From Planctomycetota bacterium (GTDB taxonomy: Bacteria; Planctomycetota; Planctomycetia; Pirellulales; Pirellulaceae), in assembly GCA_026692885.1 (NCBI GenBank), contig JAPLNJ010001042.1, forward strand, positions 1 to 34,359: a stretch of 34,359 nucleotides of DNA, read 5' to 3'. Positions 19,323 to 27,188 of this stretch are shown in pieces (position 1 is the stretch's first letter; each line of letters begins with the position of its first letter). The notes below the pieces were generated by a model. It searched no databases. It was not told the DNA's origin and worked only from the letters and a program-made list of their open reading frames with translations. Made by a program: the position numbers and the translations under genes.

Positions 19323-20228
19323 CTATTCCGCGGCGCACGCGGCTTGCGTGTCGCGAGTGCCGCTGGGGATGATTTCGGCGGTCAACAGAACCACCACGCC
19401 TGTGGCTTCCGTTCCCGGCCTATTCGCCGCCGCCCCGCCAATGATCAACGTTTGGCCGGCGGCGATGCCGACCTGCGTGTTGATCTGGAAAGATGTGCGG
19501 GGTCCAGGGATTTTTCCGGAGTCGGTGCCTTCGATGTGAGTTTCCTTCGCCACGGTCTGCTGCACGCGAATCGCCAGTCGCAGCTGCCGTCCGTCCAGAA
19601 TCTTGGGCGTGCACTCGCATCGAAAACCGCACTCACCGGACTCGCGATTGCCGGTCGTGGCGGGGGTGTCATCCGTCGTGGCTGCGTCGCTGTGGCGCGG
19701 GAGTTGTTCCCCGACAAACACGCTGGCAGCAGATCCGTCGGTCGTGATCAGTGCCGGGGCGGTCACCATGTGCACGACTCCTTGTTTCTGCAGGAACTGG
19801 ATGAACTCCGTAAGTTTGCCACTGTCATCCACAAAACTGGTCGGCGTCGCATTCGTGAGCAATTGCCGCAGACTGACCAGCCCCAGGCCGGATTCCTCCA
19901 GCTTGCTGAGCTGGTACTCACAGACCGTGAGCCGCAGTTTGATTTGCGGCCCTTGAGTTGCGGCTTGTCTCAGCTCGTTGATTTCTGTTTGCAGAGTCCC
20001 CAACTGTGCGAGCTTTTGCTGCAGGAGTTGCTGCCCGTGAAGCCGCATTTCCTGGCTGGCCAGCGAGCGGATTTCCGCCGCCTTGTCCGGCAAAGCTGCC
20101 TGCTCCAGATGTTCGGCCGCTTTCAGCAGGTGGTCCAGTCGCTCTTGTGCCCGAGCTTCGGCTACAATAGCCGCACCGATCACCGCCTGGGCCAGCATTC
20201 CAGCAACCGCGAATTTCGATGCCTGCAT
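19323..20228 (-). CDS. Exported secretin-domain-like protein
   Basis: A 301-residue protein. ATG 20228 gives a signal peptide (FAVAGMLAQAVIGAAIVAEA). A coiled-coil-prone helical region follows (residues 30-95, many Leu/Gln/Glu: LAQLGTLQTEINELRQAA). The C-terminal part resembles the secretin core of type II/IV systems: LRLTVCEYQLSKLEESG, VVHMVTAPALITTDG, and near the end TSFQINTQVGIAAGQTLIIGG. It is shorter than true outer-membrane secretins and has no N1-type ring-building domains, so it may be a planctomycete-specific secretin-fold protein and not a functional pore. It lies about 6 kb from the prepilin peptidase. Confidence 0.75.
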   Translation of the reverse strand: MQASKFAVAGMLAQAVIGAAIVAEARAQERLDHLLKAAEHLEQAALPDKAAEIRSLASQEMRLHGQQLLQQKLAQLGTLQTEINELRQAATQGPQIKLRLTVCEYQLSKLEESGLGLVSLRQLLTNATPTSFVDDSGKLTEFIQFLQKQGVVHMVTAPALITTDGSAASVFVGEQLPRHSDAATTDDTPATTGNRESGECGFRCECTPKILDGRQLRLAIRVQQTVAKETHIEGTDSGKIPGPRTSFQINTQVGIAAGQTLIIGGAAANRPGTEATGVVVLLTAEIIPSGTRDTQAACAAE

Positions 20229-20322
20229 CGGAGACTTCCCCTGCCTGGGATAGTGGTCGAGAATGTGCAGCTTATACCAGAACCGTCGAGGCCCGGACAA
20301 CAGCAAATAGGAGATTCACACC

Positions 20323-21519
20323 ATGTCCACGCAACGCCATGAAGCAAGCGTCACCATCGCAGCTCTTGTTGCCGCAGCTTTGTTCTCCTGCGTCGCCGCA
20401 GCCCAAGACTCGGCGAGGAATCCCACTCCGCAAGCGGCGGACGGGCTGCTGACGGTCTACGTCGGAACCTACACGCACGGCACAAGCCAAGGCATTTACC
20501 TCTGCCGCCTGGACTTGGGCACGGGTGCTCTGACTTCACTGGAGTTGGCCGCCGAGGTGCAGAATCCGTCGTTCGTGGCCATTCATCCCCGCCGCCACTT
20601 TCTGTACGCCGCGGGGGAGTTGGGTGACTTCCGCGGCAAGCAGGCCGGTGCGGTGAGTGCCTTCGCCATCGATCCCGCCACGGGAAAGCTGAACCTGCTG
20701 AATCAGCAACCGTCCGGGGGCGGCGGCCCGTGCTATTTGGTGGTCGACGCTGCCGGGAAGAACGTGTTGGTCGCCAACTACGGCGGCGGTAGCGTGACGG
20801 TTCTTCCCCTGCAGAAAGATGGCCGGCTGAACGAGCCGTCGTGCGTGATTCAGCACCAGGGTTCCGGACCGGACCAACAGCGTCAGCAAGGCCCGCATGC
20901 CCACTCGATCAACTTGGACGCCGCCAATCATTTCGCCTTCGCCGCTGACTTGGGACTCGACAAGGTGCTCGTCTACCGCTTTGACGCGAACCTGGGGACG
21001 TTGGCACCGAACGAGCCACCGCTGGCCGCCGTGGCACCGGGTGCTGGTCCGCGTCACTTCACCTTTCATCCCAGCGGCAAGTTTGCCTATGTCATCAACG
21101 AAATGCACTCGACCGTGACGGCCTTCGCTTACGATCGGGACGCCGGCAAGTTGCAGAATCTGCAAACGATCGCCACGTTGCCGACCGACTTTCAGGGCAG
21201 CAACACCACGGCCGAGGTCCAGATTCATCCGTCGGGCAAGTTCCTCTACGGCTCGAACCGCGGTCACCACAGCATCGCCATTTTCGCCATCGACCAAGCC
21301 ACCGGCAGGCTGACCTCAGTCGTGCAACAGTACACCCTGGGAAAGACGCCACGCAATTTCGGCATCGATCCGACGGGCAAGTTTCTGTTGGCCGCGAACA
21401 TGGATTCGAATACCATCGTGGTCTTTCGCATTGATCCGGCGACCGGCGTTCTGACGCCCGCCGGCCACCAGATCGACGTGCCCAACCCCGTGTGCGTGAA
21501 GATGCTGCGGTTGCCGTAG
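20323..21519 (+). CDS. Secreted lactonase, 6-phosphogluconolactonase (YbhE) family
   Basis: A 398-residue seven-bladed beta-propeller of the lactonase family (Pfam PF10282), typified by E. coli Pgl/YbhE, which hydrolyses 6-phosphogluconolactone. It starts with an export signal (IAALVAAALFSCVAAAQ), unlike the cytoplasmic enzyme, so the natural lactone is probably extracytoplasmic. Blade motifs repeat: VYVGTYTHGTSQGIYLCRLD, NVLVANYGGGSVTVLPL, PHAHSINLD, GPRHFTFHPSGKFAYVINE and TPRNFGIDPTGKFLLAANMD. AGGAG lies nine bases before the ATG. It is transcribed divergently from the secretin-like gene across a 94-base gap. It ends in TAG. Confidence 0.88.
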   Translation: MSTQRHEASVTIAALVAAALFSCVAAAQDSARNPTPQAADGLLTVYVGTYTHGTSQGIYLCRLDLGTGALTSLELAAEVQNPSFVAIHPRRHFLYAAGELGDFRGKQAGAVSAFAIDPATGKLNLLNQQPSGGGGPCYLVVDAAGKNVLVANYGGGSVTVLPLQKDGRLNEPSCVIQHQGSGPDQQRQQGPHAHSINLDAANHFAFAADLGLDKVLVYRFDANLGTLAPNEPPLAAVAPGAGPRHFTFHPSGKFAYVINEMHSTVTAFAYDRDAGKLQNLQTIATLPTDFQGSNTTAEVQIHPSGKFLYGSNRGHHSIAIFAIDQATGRLTSVVQQYTLGKTPRNFGIDPTGKFLLAANMDSNTIVVFRIDPATGVLTPAGHQIDVPNPVCVKMLRLP

Positions 21520-21645
21520 TGCTTTGTGAAGAGTCAGCCCCACGGGTGACCAATTCGGGTTTGCCAGCCGTCGCGGACTTCTCCCAACACGCGGGTCACC
21601 ACGTCGAACAACTCGCTGCGATGTCGCCAAGCGCGCGCACCTCCA

Positions 21646-21745
21646 GAGCCTGCTGAAAAAGGGGGACTGGCTCCCTATATCTTGTGCTTGCAGTCGGATA
21701 CTGTCGCAAGCCGTAGGGTGCCTGTCCCCCTTTTTCAGCAGGCTC
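21646..21745. mobile_element. 100-bp MITE with terminal inverted repeats and target duplication
   Basis: Perfect 22-base inverted termini (21646-21667 and 21724-21745, starting GAGCCTGCTGAAAAAGGGGG) extend to 32 bases with two mismatches. The element has no coding capacity. The 5-base direct repeat CTCCA flanks it (21641-21645 and 21746-21750), as expected from transposition. It sits in the gap 21520-21831 between the lactonase and cupin genes. Removing it restores a continuous GCGCACCTCCAGCTTGCG site. The transposase would be supplied from elsewhere. Confidence 0.8.
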
Positions 21746-21831
21746 CTCCAGCTTGCGATTAAACGCTATCATCCGGGCTGGCCCGAATCATCCGTCTTGC
21801 TCACAGACCGCCACCCCAGCGAGGTTCCCTC

Positions 21832-22197
21832 ATGGATGTGCGAAACATCAACGAAGTGACTGCGTTCACGACGAAAGACGGCTCTGAAATCCGCGAGCTG
21901 TTGGCGCATCGCAACTCGTGCATCGTCAACCAGAGCTTGGCGGAAGCACGGTTGCCGCCGGGCTGTGCGACCACGCGACATCATCACCCACGCACCGAGG
22001 AGATCTACTACATCCTCGAAGGCCGTGGCCGGATGCAGGTCTGCGACGACGTCCGCAAGGTCGGTCCCGGAGACGCGATCGCGATTCCGCCGGGCGTCCT
22101 GCACCAGGTTACCAACACCGGCGAGGTGACGCTGAAATTCCTCTGCTGCTGTGCACCGGCCTATGAGCACCAGGACACGGTATTAGTGGAAGACTGA
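21832..22197 (+). CDS. Cupin-domain protein
   Basis: A 121-residue single-domain cupin. Motif 1 is present as TTRHHHPRTEEIYYILEGRG, with the metal-binding His, His, Glu pattern. Motif 2 is PGDAIAIPPGVLHQVTNTG with the fourth metal-binding His. Full length for the small cupin group, which includes mannose-6-phosphate isomerase-like and regulatory proteins; the substrate is unknown. GAGG precedes the ATG at seven bases. A cysteine cluster (KFLCCCAP) near the C-terminus is unusual. Confidence 0.88.
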   Translation: MDVRNINEVTAFTTKDGSEIRELLAHRNSCIVNQSLAEARLPPGCATTRHHHPRTEEIYYILEGRGRMQVCDDVRKVGPGDAIAIPPGVLHQVTNTGEVTLKFLCCCAPAYEHQDTVLVED

Positions 22198-22227
22198 AAA
22201 CTCCTACTTGGCTGCGGCTCGGTTGCG

Positions 22228-22833
22228 TTACAAGGCCACGAAATTTTTCAGCATGCGCAGACCTTGGGCTTGGCTCTTTTCCGGGTGGAATTGTGTGGCG
22301 AACAAGTTGTCGCGCCAGACCATCGCACAGAAGGGCCGGTGATAATCGGCCTCAATGGCGATCACTTCGGTATCTTCCGGCACCACGTAGTAGGAGTGCA
22401 CGAAGTAGAAATGCGTGCCCTCGGCGATACCGTCCAGAATCGGTGCGCGGCGGCGAATCAAGGCTTGGTTCCAGCCCATGTGCGGCACCTTGAATTCTCG
22501 CGGCACTTCGAACCGCACGACCTTGCCTTTCAGTACACCCAAACCCTCGTATTCGCCATCTTCGTAGCTGATGTCGAACAGCAACTGCAGGCCCAGACAG
22601 ATCCCCAGGAACGGCTTCCCGGCTTCGATCGCTTCGCGGATCGGTTTCGTTAGATCCCTTCGGCGCAGCTCGGCGATGGCGTCGCGAAAGGCGCCGACGC
22701 CCGGCAACACAATCTTCTCGGCCTGCGCCAATTCCCGCGGGTCGCTGGTAATGACGGCCTGCGCGCCAACTTTTTCGAAGGCTTTCTGCACACTTCGCAG
22801 ATTGCCCATTTGATAGTCAATGATCGCGATCAT
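22228..22833 (-). CDS. hisH: Imidazole glycerol phosphate synthase, glutaminase subunit
   Basis: A 201-residue class I glutamine amidotransferase. It supplies ammonia to HisF for IGP synthesis in histidine biosynthesis. It starts [18 protein letters not shown] (ATG 22833). It has the [13 protein letters not shown] motif, nucleophile Cys in [12 protein letters not shown], and the His-Glu pair in [11 protein letters not shown]. It is full length. hisF and other his genes are not in the window, so the pathway genes are dispersed here. Confidence 0.96.
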   Translation of the reverse strand: MIAIIDYQMGNLRSVQKAFEKVGAQAVITSDPRELAQAEKIVLPGVGAFRDAIAELRRRDLTKPIREAIEAGKPFLGICLGLQLLFDISYEDGEYEGLGVLKGKVVRFEVPREFKVPHMGWNQALIRRRAPILDGIAEGTHFYFVHSYYVVPEDTEVIAIEADYHRPFCAMVWRDNLFATQFHPEKSQAQGLRMLKNFVAL

Positions 22834-22939
22834 GATTCTTCGAATCCTAGGGTACGCCGACACGCTGAGCAAGCCCTGTCGATGCCGCGCAGGCGTTGAT
22901 CGTAAGGTTGCGCACTGCTGTTGGTGCTGGCAACAGGCC

Positions 22940-23019
22940 GGGTGGCTGGTGGCTGAGCCTAAGCGAAGCCCCAGTCCACTGTTGCTGGGGCTTCGCCTAG
23001 GCTAAGCCACCAGCCACCC
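22940..23019. repeat. Large 35-bp hairpin repeat
   Basis: Arms 22940-22974 and 22985-23019 pair over 35 bases with two mismatches around a 10-base loop. It begins GGGTGGCTGGTGGCTGAGCC. It lies in the 509-base gap 22834-23342, which has no gene I can support. Directly after it comes the tail element at 23020. There is no T-run, so it is not a typical terminator. Confidence 0.7.
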
Positions 23020-23060
23020 TGCTAGCGTTTTGCGCAAGGTTCCGATCAAGGCCTGCCGCG
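23020..23060. repeat. Dispersed tail repeat, family B, copy 1
   Basis: A 41-base unit starting TGCTAGCGTTTTGCGCAAGG and continuing to GATCAAGGCC. It matches 25654-25694 in the same orientation at about 35 of 41 positions. Both copies lie to the right of a strong hairpin, but the two hairpins differ in sequence. Confidence 0.6.
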
Positions 23061-23110
23061 TAGGTTTCGCCTGGAACAATTCCGGAACGTATGGACCGCG
23101 TGCAGGCGGG

Positions 23111-23158
23111 GCGCAGGAACTGGTTCGCAGCGGAAGTCGTGAGGCTTCCGACGTTTCG
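23111..23158. repeat. Dispersed hairpin repeat, family A, copy 2
   Basis: Reverse-complement copy of the unit at 19257-19305. The stem is CGGAAGTC-gtga-GGCTTCCG (23131-23150). It differs from copy 1 at about four positions, with a G-U-tolerant stem change. Confidence 0.65.
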
Positions 23159-23342
23159 GGATCTCTCGACGCAGGCTGGGTTGGGGCCGATAGCTCTGAC
23201 GGTGTAAACCGTGCTTGCTAACGCGGCGGCCGATGTTTTATAACAATCCTCAGCGTGAGGGAGGCACGGATTCGCCCGCGGCCCATCAGGAGGCAATTGT
23301 GGGCGATCCGCCAGGATTACTTCTCGAACAAGGACGCATGGT

Positions 23343-24080
23343 ATGGCAGCCGATCAAAAACGACGGCAAAAGCAACTGCAGCGGAAGCAAGCGAATCGCA
23401 AGGAAAAACACAGGCTGTTGGTCAAGCGGAAGAATCGCGGCCTGGCCGAGCAGCTGTCCGAAGCGGCGGCGAAAGCCCCGATCCTGCACAGCTTCATCGC
23501 CGAGGATGTCTGGACGCAAGGACTGGGCAACGTGCTGGTCAGCCGCGCACTGCCGGACAATCGCGTGGCGCTGGGCTGTTTCCTGGTCGACCGCTTCTGT
23601 CTGGGGGTCAAGGACGCCTTCGCCCGGATTCTGGCCAAGGCAGAATACCAACAGAAATTCCTTCCGTGCCTGAAAGAGAAGATCGACTTGATCGCGGCCG
23701 AGCCAGCGACCGTCCGCAGATTGGTCGAGGACTCAGTCGAATACGCCCGTCAGCTGGGACTCGGTCCGCACGAAGACTACCACCGCGCCAAAGCCATTTT
23801 CGGCGACATCGACCCAGCAGCAGCGGACGAGGTGTTCGAGTTCGGCCAGGACGGCAAGCCGTTCTTCATATCCGGACCGTATGACACGCCGGAACGCTGC
23901 TACCGCATTCTCAGCATCTTGGAACATAGTTGCGGACGTGACGGATATCACTACATGCTGCCCATGCTCGACGACATGCCGGACGGCTTGCTACACGGGG
24001 CGCGTGTGATCGGTCCAGGCGAACAAGCGAGCGAGTACGTCGACCACAACGGGGACGATGAAGAGGCAGACGAAGCTTGA
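23343..24080 (+). CDS. Conserved hypothetical protein
   Basis: A 245-residue soluble protein with no signal peptide. The first 45 residues are very basic (KRRQKQLQRKQANRKEKHRLLVK is split between repeats of Lys, Arg and Gln), then a globular part follows. It carries TQGLGNVLVSRALPDNRVAL and GCFLVDRFCLGVKDAFARIL, a pattern I associate with uncharacterised planctomycete/proteobacterial proteins. The last 20 residues are acidic (DHNGDDEEADEA). No catalytic motif is seen. The ATG at 23343 has no good ribosome binding site. A strong AGGAGG upstream (about 23289-23294) serves GTG 23299 in another frame, so the true start is uncertain. Confidence 0.7.
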   Translation: MAADQKRRQKQLQRKQANRKEKHRLLVKRKNRGLAEQLSEAAAKAPILHSFIAEDVWTQGLGNVLVSRALPDNRVALGCFLVDRFCLGVKDAFARILAKAEYQQKFLPCLKEKIDLIAAEPATVRRLVEDSVEYARQLGLGPHEDYHRAKAIFGDIDPAAADEVFEFGQDGKPFFISGPYDTPERCYRILSILEHSCGRDGYHYMLPMLDDMPDGLLHGARVIGPGEQASEYVDHNGDDEEADEA

Positions 24081-24087
24081 TTGCCTG

Positions 24088-25353
24088 TCACCGGCAGTTG
24101 AAAGCCAGCCACGCGTGGGCCGCCGTCGACCAGCCAAGGCGAGCGGCAGGAAATAACTTACCCAACTTAATGTAGGATGGTCTTCCAAGACCGTCCCGAT
24201 CGGCCTGGAAAGGCCGACCTACGGGTAAGTTATTTCCTGCGTTGGCGAAGTTGCCTTCGGTGATCTGTTGATGAAAGCTCGCGATGTTGCGTACCGCCCC
24301 GGCTTTGTACAAGTCATCGATCGTCCCGCCTGCGTAGTGCTTGGACCCGCCGCGGATGAAAGCGCGGCCTCCGTAGCCGATCTTCATATAAGCGTTGCCC
24401 AGGAACTCGCAGGTAGCCAGCGGATCATCGGGCCCCGTGGGTCCGCTCGCGTGGCGGCCGGTGTGAGTCCAAATCAGCCCATCGGCAAACTCGTACGTAA
24501 TCCCGAACATATCATGGCTGTCGCCGTGTGGTTCGGCGCGCGCGATTCTCGATATTCCCGCCGCGGCCACGGGAGTCTGGCCGAGCACCCACATCATCGC
24601 TTGGATCGGATGGATGCAGGCATTCACATGATAGCTCCCGCCAATCGACATGTCGTTCACCCAGATCAACGACCGCAGCCGGCTGTCGATGCTCTTGGTC
24701 AGCGGCGGATCGCCGAAAAGTCCGCCATAGTAGAAACTCTTGACCACGCCCAGACTCGCGATGGCTCCCTCGCGGAACCGCTGCGCGCAGGCCAGATTGT
24801 GCGGATCGGTGGGCATCTGGTAGTCCACCAGAAAACAGCGTTTGTCCGCGCTGGCTTTCTTGGCGGCCGCATCGACCTGCAGGCAGCCGGGCACATCCAC
24901 GGCGATCGGCTTGGCCATATAGACGTGCAGGCGTGCGTCGACGGCCGCCTGGACATGTTCGGGGAAGAAACACGGTGGCGTTTCCAGCGCCACGGCCTCC
25001 ACGCCGCTCTCGATCAGTTTGCGGTATCCGGACAGGCCGGAGAACCGCCGCGTCTCGGCGACGCCGAGAGCCTTGCCTGCTGCCTCGGCCACCTCCGGAA
25101 AGTAATCTGCGACCGCGTGCATCTCATAGCCGCCGTGCTGACGAAATAGGTTCGCAATCCAGGCTCCTCGGCCACCGCAGCCGACCACGCCCAGCTTGAT
25201 CTTGCGTGCCGCCGCGTCCGGTTCCGCCGCAGGGGCGGACGACGCATACGGAACAGCCAAAACCGCCGCCGTGAGCGCCGTGTCGGCGATAAATTCGCGG
25301 CGGGAGAGAAAGGATGTCTGTCCAGGTCCGTGGGAAGATCCGTGTTGGCTCAT
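24088..25353 (-). pseudogene. Gfo/Idh/MocA oxidoreductase truncated by a MITE
   Basis: A Tat-exported NAD(P)-dependent oxidoreductase of the Gfo/Idh/MocA family, common in planctomycete sugar metabolism. AGGAGA precedes ATG 25353 at good spacing. A twin-arginine signal (SRREFIADTAL) is followed by the Rossmann motif KLGVVGCGGRGAWIANLF, YMAKPIAVDV with the conserved Lys, and IGGSYHVNACIHPIQAM. Homology ends at ITEGNFAN, exactly where the 95-bp element 24146-24240 begins. The open frame then reads through the element and 19 further codons to a stop at 24088. The usual C-terminal tail (about 50-60 residues, inferred from the family) is missing. The core is intact, so a partly active product is possible. 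Confidence 0.8.
24146..24240. mobile_element. 95-bp MITE-like element in the oxidoreductase gene
   Basis: Perfect 18-base inverted ends, GCAGGAAATAACTTACCC (24146-24163) and its complement (24223-24240), surround a palindromic core with GGATGGTCTTCCAAGACCGTCC and GGCCTGGAAAGGCC-type units. It has no coding capacity of its own. No clear target duplication is visible: flanks are GAGCG on the left and GTTGG on the right. Insertion may therefore have been accompanied by deletion of the gene end. Confidence 0.7.
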
Positions 25354-25586
25354 AGCGTTCTCCTGCAGGATCATTGTGTCAGTCCGCTGCCAGTGTTCAT
25401 CGCGACTTCGGCATCCCATCGTAAACTGCCGCGGCACGACTGGGAATCATGCCAACGCCGCTCGCGGCCAAAAAATGCTGGCGGGACCTTCCCCCAGCCA
25501 CGAACCGGCTCCCATCTCCAGTCGTCGTCGCTCGTCCGATCGTCGTCTATCCGACGGTTGTCTATGACGCGACGTGCATCCGCATC

Positions 25587-25643
25587 GTAACCCGACGCGT
25601 CAGCGAGGAAGAGCGGCGTTTCCTCGCTGACGCTTCGGGTTAC
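25587..25643. repeat. 24-bp hairpin repeat
   Basis: Arms 25587-25610 and 25620-25643 pair over 24 bases with one mismatch around a 9-base loop. The left arm begins GTAACCCGACGCGTCAGCG. It is in the 561-base gap 25354-25914, which holds no gene I can support, and is followed ten bases later by the family B tail repeat. Confidence 0.7.
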
Positions 25644-25653
25644 GGTGATCCGC

Positions 25654-25694
25654 TGCTAGCGTTTTGTGCAACGTTGTGATCAAGGCCAGGCGCG
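25654..25694. repeat. Dispersed tail repeat, family B, copy 2
   Basis: A 41-base unit starting TGCTAGCGTTTTGTGCAACG. It is a same-orientation relative of 23020-23060. An inverted ATCAAGGCC/GGCCTTGAT pair spans from near 25679 to near 25780, which may mark a larger repeat unit. Confidence 0.55.
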
Positions 25695-25914
25695 ACAGGG
25701 TTACGCGATGCCGAAAATGTAGCTCTGGTGAGACTGGGCAGCCTGCGCAGAGTTAACACTTGAGCGAGCGGCCTTGATAGGAGCTTCGCGTAGCTTACAC
25801 ATTCCATTAGAATGGGTCTCGTCGGCGGGTCGATGGCACGGATTGCCACGCGAGTGTTACCCATTGGCGGCTGTGGCATAAACCGCCCGCGGCATGGCTT
25901 GATGACATTTTGAT

Positions 25915-26379
25915 TTGCGACATGAGTTTTCGGCACTCGATAGGTGTGGAGTTGCGGTGAGCGGCTTGCGGGCGGCTGGATATGCGATCAAAGGAACGTA
26001 TTCGCGACACCAAAATCTGTCCTTGCAGTCTCCGTGGTTCCCCGACTCCGAATCGCAGCATTTCTACGTCCGGGCCATCGACCACGTGGTCCCCCACTAG
26101 CCCCACCACACGATCCTGCTTGTCTGCGGTTGCAAGAAGCCCAGGACCGTTCCGCGGCCGGACCTGTCGCACGTGTGCGATGTCCGCCCGATCTGGTCGT
26201 TCTGAGGCTGGGCCGTGGAGAGAAAACGTCTGGTCTGGCTGGTCGCCGACTGGTGTACGGCGAACCCGACGTGCTTCACCTGCCCAATCAAAGCGAGGTT
26301 CCGCGGCACTCGCCGGGAGCATTTCCCCGTCCTCAGCCACGTCCAGGACATCGGCTACGATCTGGACGAGAACGGCTGA
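25915..26379 (+). pseudogene. Unidentified gene relic with in-frame TAG and TGA
   Basis: Three consecutive stretches share one frame and show strong G/C bias at the third codon position from about 26035 to 26379. The first ends ESQHFYVRAIDHVVPH at TAG (26098). The second contains TILLVCGCKKPRTVPRPDLS and ends PIWSF at TGA (26203). The third starts GWAVERKRLVWLVADWC, includes PTCFTCPIKARF, and ends HVQDIGYDLDENG at TGA 26377. Cys pairs suggest a metal-binding protein, but I do not recognise the family. The stops could replace Tyr (TAC) and Trp (TGG). The 220-codon open frame on the opposite strand has worse codon bias and is treated as a shadow. Confidence 0.45.
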
Positions 26380-26587
26380 GCGCGGAAGTGTTACCGAGCG
26401 AACCAGCGGACGCCGTGGGGGGCAGGCTAGTTGGCGGCCGACGAATTGTCTTGTCCGATGTTGGTCCACAGTGGATGCTGATTTCTGCTTTGCGGCCGAA
26501 TCGAAGCCCGCCCGAAATCAGGTCCATCCGCTGACGCGTCGGCGCCAGCGCCCTTGCCTTCCCTGCTTCGATTTGTACCATATCAAC

Positions 26588-26741
26588 CGGACAGGATTTC
26601 CACTCATGCCGGAATTCGGGTCCGCAAGAAGACCGGGTCGGATGACTAGATGAAGGGCAACTCGGCTATGCCGGGAGGCTCGTTGATAAGTAAGCCGACG
26701 TGGTCGAACGCCTTGGGTGTTCCGCCACGTCGGCTTTTTTT
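26588..26741 (+). ncRNA. Candidate small RNA ending in a strong terminator
   Basis: A promoter-like pair, TTGCCT (26554-26559), 16 bases, TACCAT (26576-26581), lies about 110 bases before an excellent terminator. No gene with a start site or codon bias lies between them. A transcript of about 150 bases would result. I do not match it to a known RNA family. The terminator could instead end read-through from the relic upstream. Confidence 0.3.
26692..26741 (+). terminator. Strong Rho-independent terminator
   Basis: AAGCCGACGTGG (26692-26703) pairs perfectly with CCACGTCGGCTT (26725-26736). An inner GAACGCC/GGTGTTC stem lies above it, and the hairpin runs into seven T residues (26735-26741). 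It is the clearest terminator in the window and separates the decayed region from the kinase cassette. Confidence 0.85.
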
Positions 26742-26870
26742 GTTGTTGGCGACGAGGGCATTCGCAACTGCACAGAACTGATCCAAAACCCAATCGTCAA
26801 CAGCGGCGACGTCCGGGCCCACGCACAGTTCTTCGGATGCACGCCGACAATAGGCCGAAACCTGAGATCT

Positions 26871-26894
26871 AGGGTCCTAATCCTGTAGGACCCT
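26871..26894. promoter_or_regulatory. Palindrome upstream of the kinase cassette
   Basis: AGGGTCCT-aatcctgt-AGGACCCT, a perfect 8-bp inverted repeat, lies about 60 bases before the first gene of the cassette. It is flanked by a GAGATCT direct repeat. It could be an operator. The absence of a T-run argues against a terminator. No clear promoter was found next to it. Confidence 0.35.
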
Positions 26895-26954
26895 GCCGAG
26901 TTAGCGAGATCTGCGCGCCGGAGAATTGCTCAGTCGGCGGCGAAAGGAGCAGCT

Positions 26955-27188
26955 ATGACACGCTGGTTGCTGGTTGTTTGTGCTCCACAAGGACCGACGT
27001 CTGTCGTGAGCAACTTGATCGAACTCGCTGAAGGGAGGCCGGTCGCCATGGGCGGGCGGGACATCACCGTCGCTAATTTCGCCTACGAGACTCAACAAGA
27101 GGCCGAAGCGGCCCGGCGAAGAATTGATGACGCACAGCTTGGTGCGTCTTGTTTCATCCACTCTTTTAACACAGGAGGACCCACCTAA
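26955..27188 (+). CDS. Small unknown protein at the head of the vWA-PP2C-kinase cassette
   Basis: A 77-residue protein starting MTRWLLVVCAPQGPTSVVSN, with AAAGGAG six bases before the ATG, one of the better ribosome binding sites in this region. The second half is helical and charged (YETQQEAEAARRRIDDAQLG). No known family is recognised. It is not clearly membrane bound. Its position and strand suggest it is the first gene of the cassette, though 259 bases separate it from the vWA gene. It might be a small regulator or modified target. Confidence 0.6.
   Translation: MTRWLLVVCAPQGPTSVVSNLIELAEGRPVAMGGRDITVANFAYETQQEAEAARRRIDDAQLGASCFIHSFNTGGPT

Noticed and set aside
22940..23019. Rho-independent terminator for hisH or neighbours
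   Set aside because: hisH runs in the opposite direction, there is no T-run, and the hairpin is far too long for a typical terminator.
24268..25149. 293-codon plus-strand frame
   Set aside because: Antisense of the Gfo/Idh/MocA gene, which has a clear Rossmann motif and Tat signal.
25807..26469. 220-codon open frame on the minus strand
   Set aside because: The opposite strand carries the third-position G/C bias and better protein-like segments; no ribosome binding site or family motif supports this frame.
26588..26741. Known riboswitch (cyclic-di-GMP type) in the small-RNA candidate
   Set aside because: Some GGCAA-like motifs are present, but the conserved core order does not match and no regulated gene follows the terminator at once.
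26700..26888. 62-codon plus-strand frame
   Set aside because: Its start lies inside the terminator hairpin and it has no codon bias or family match.
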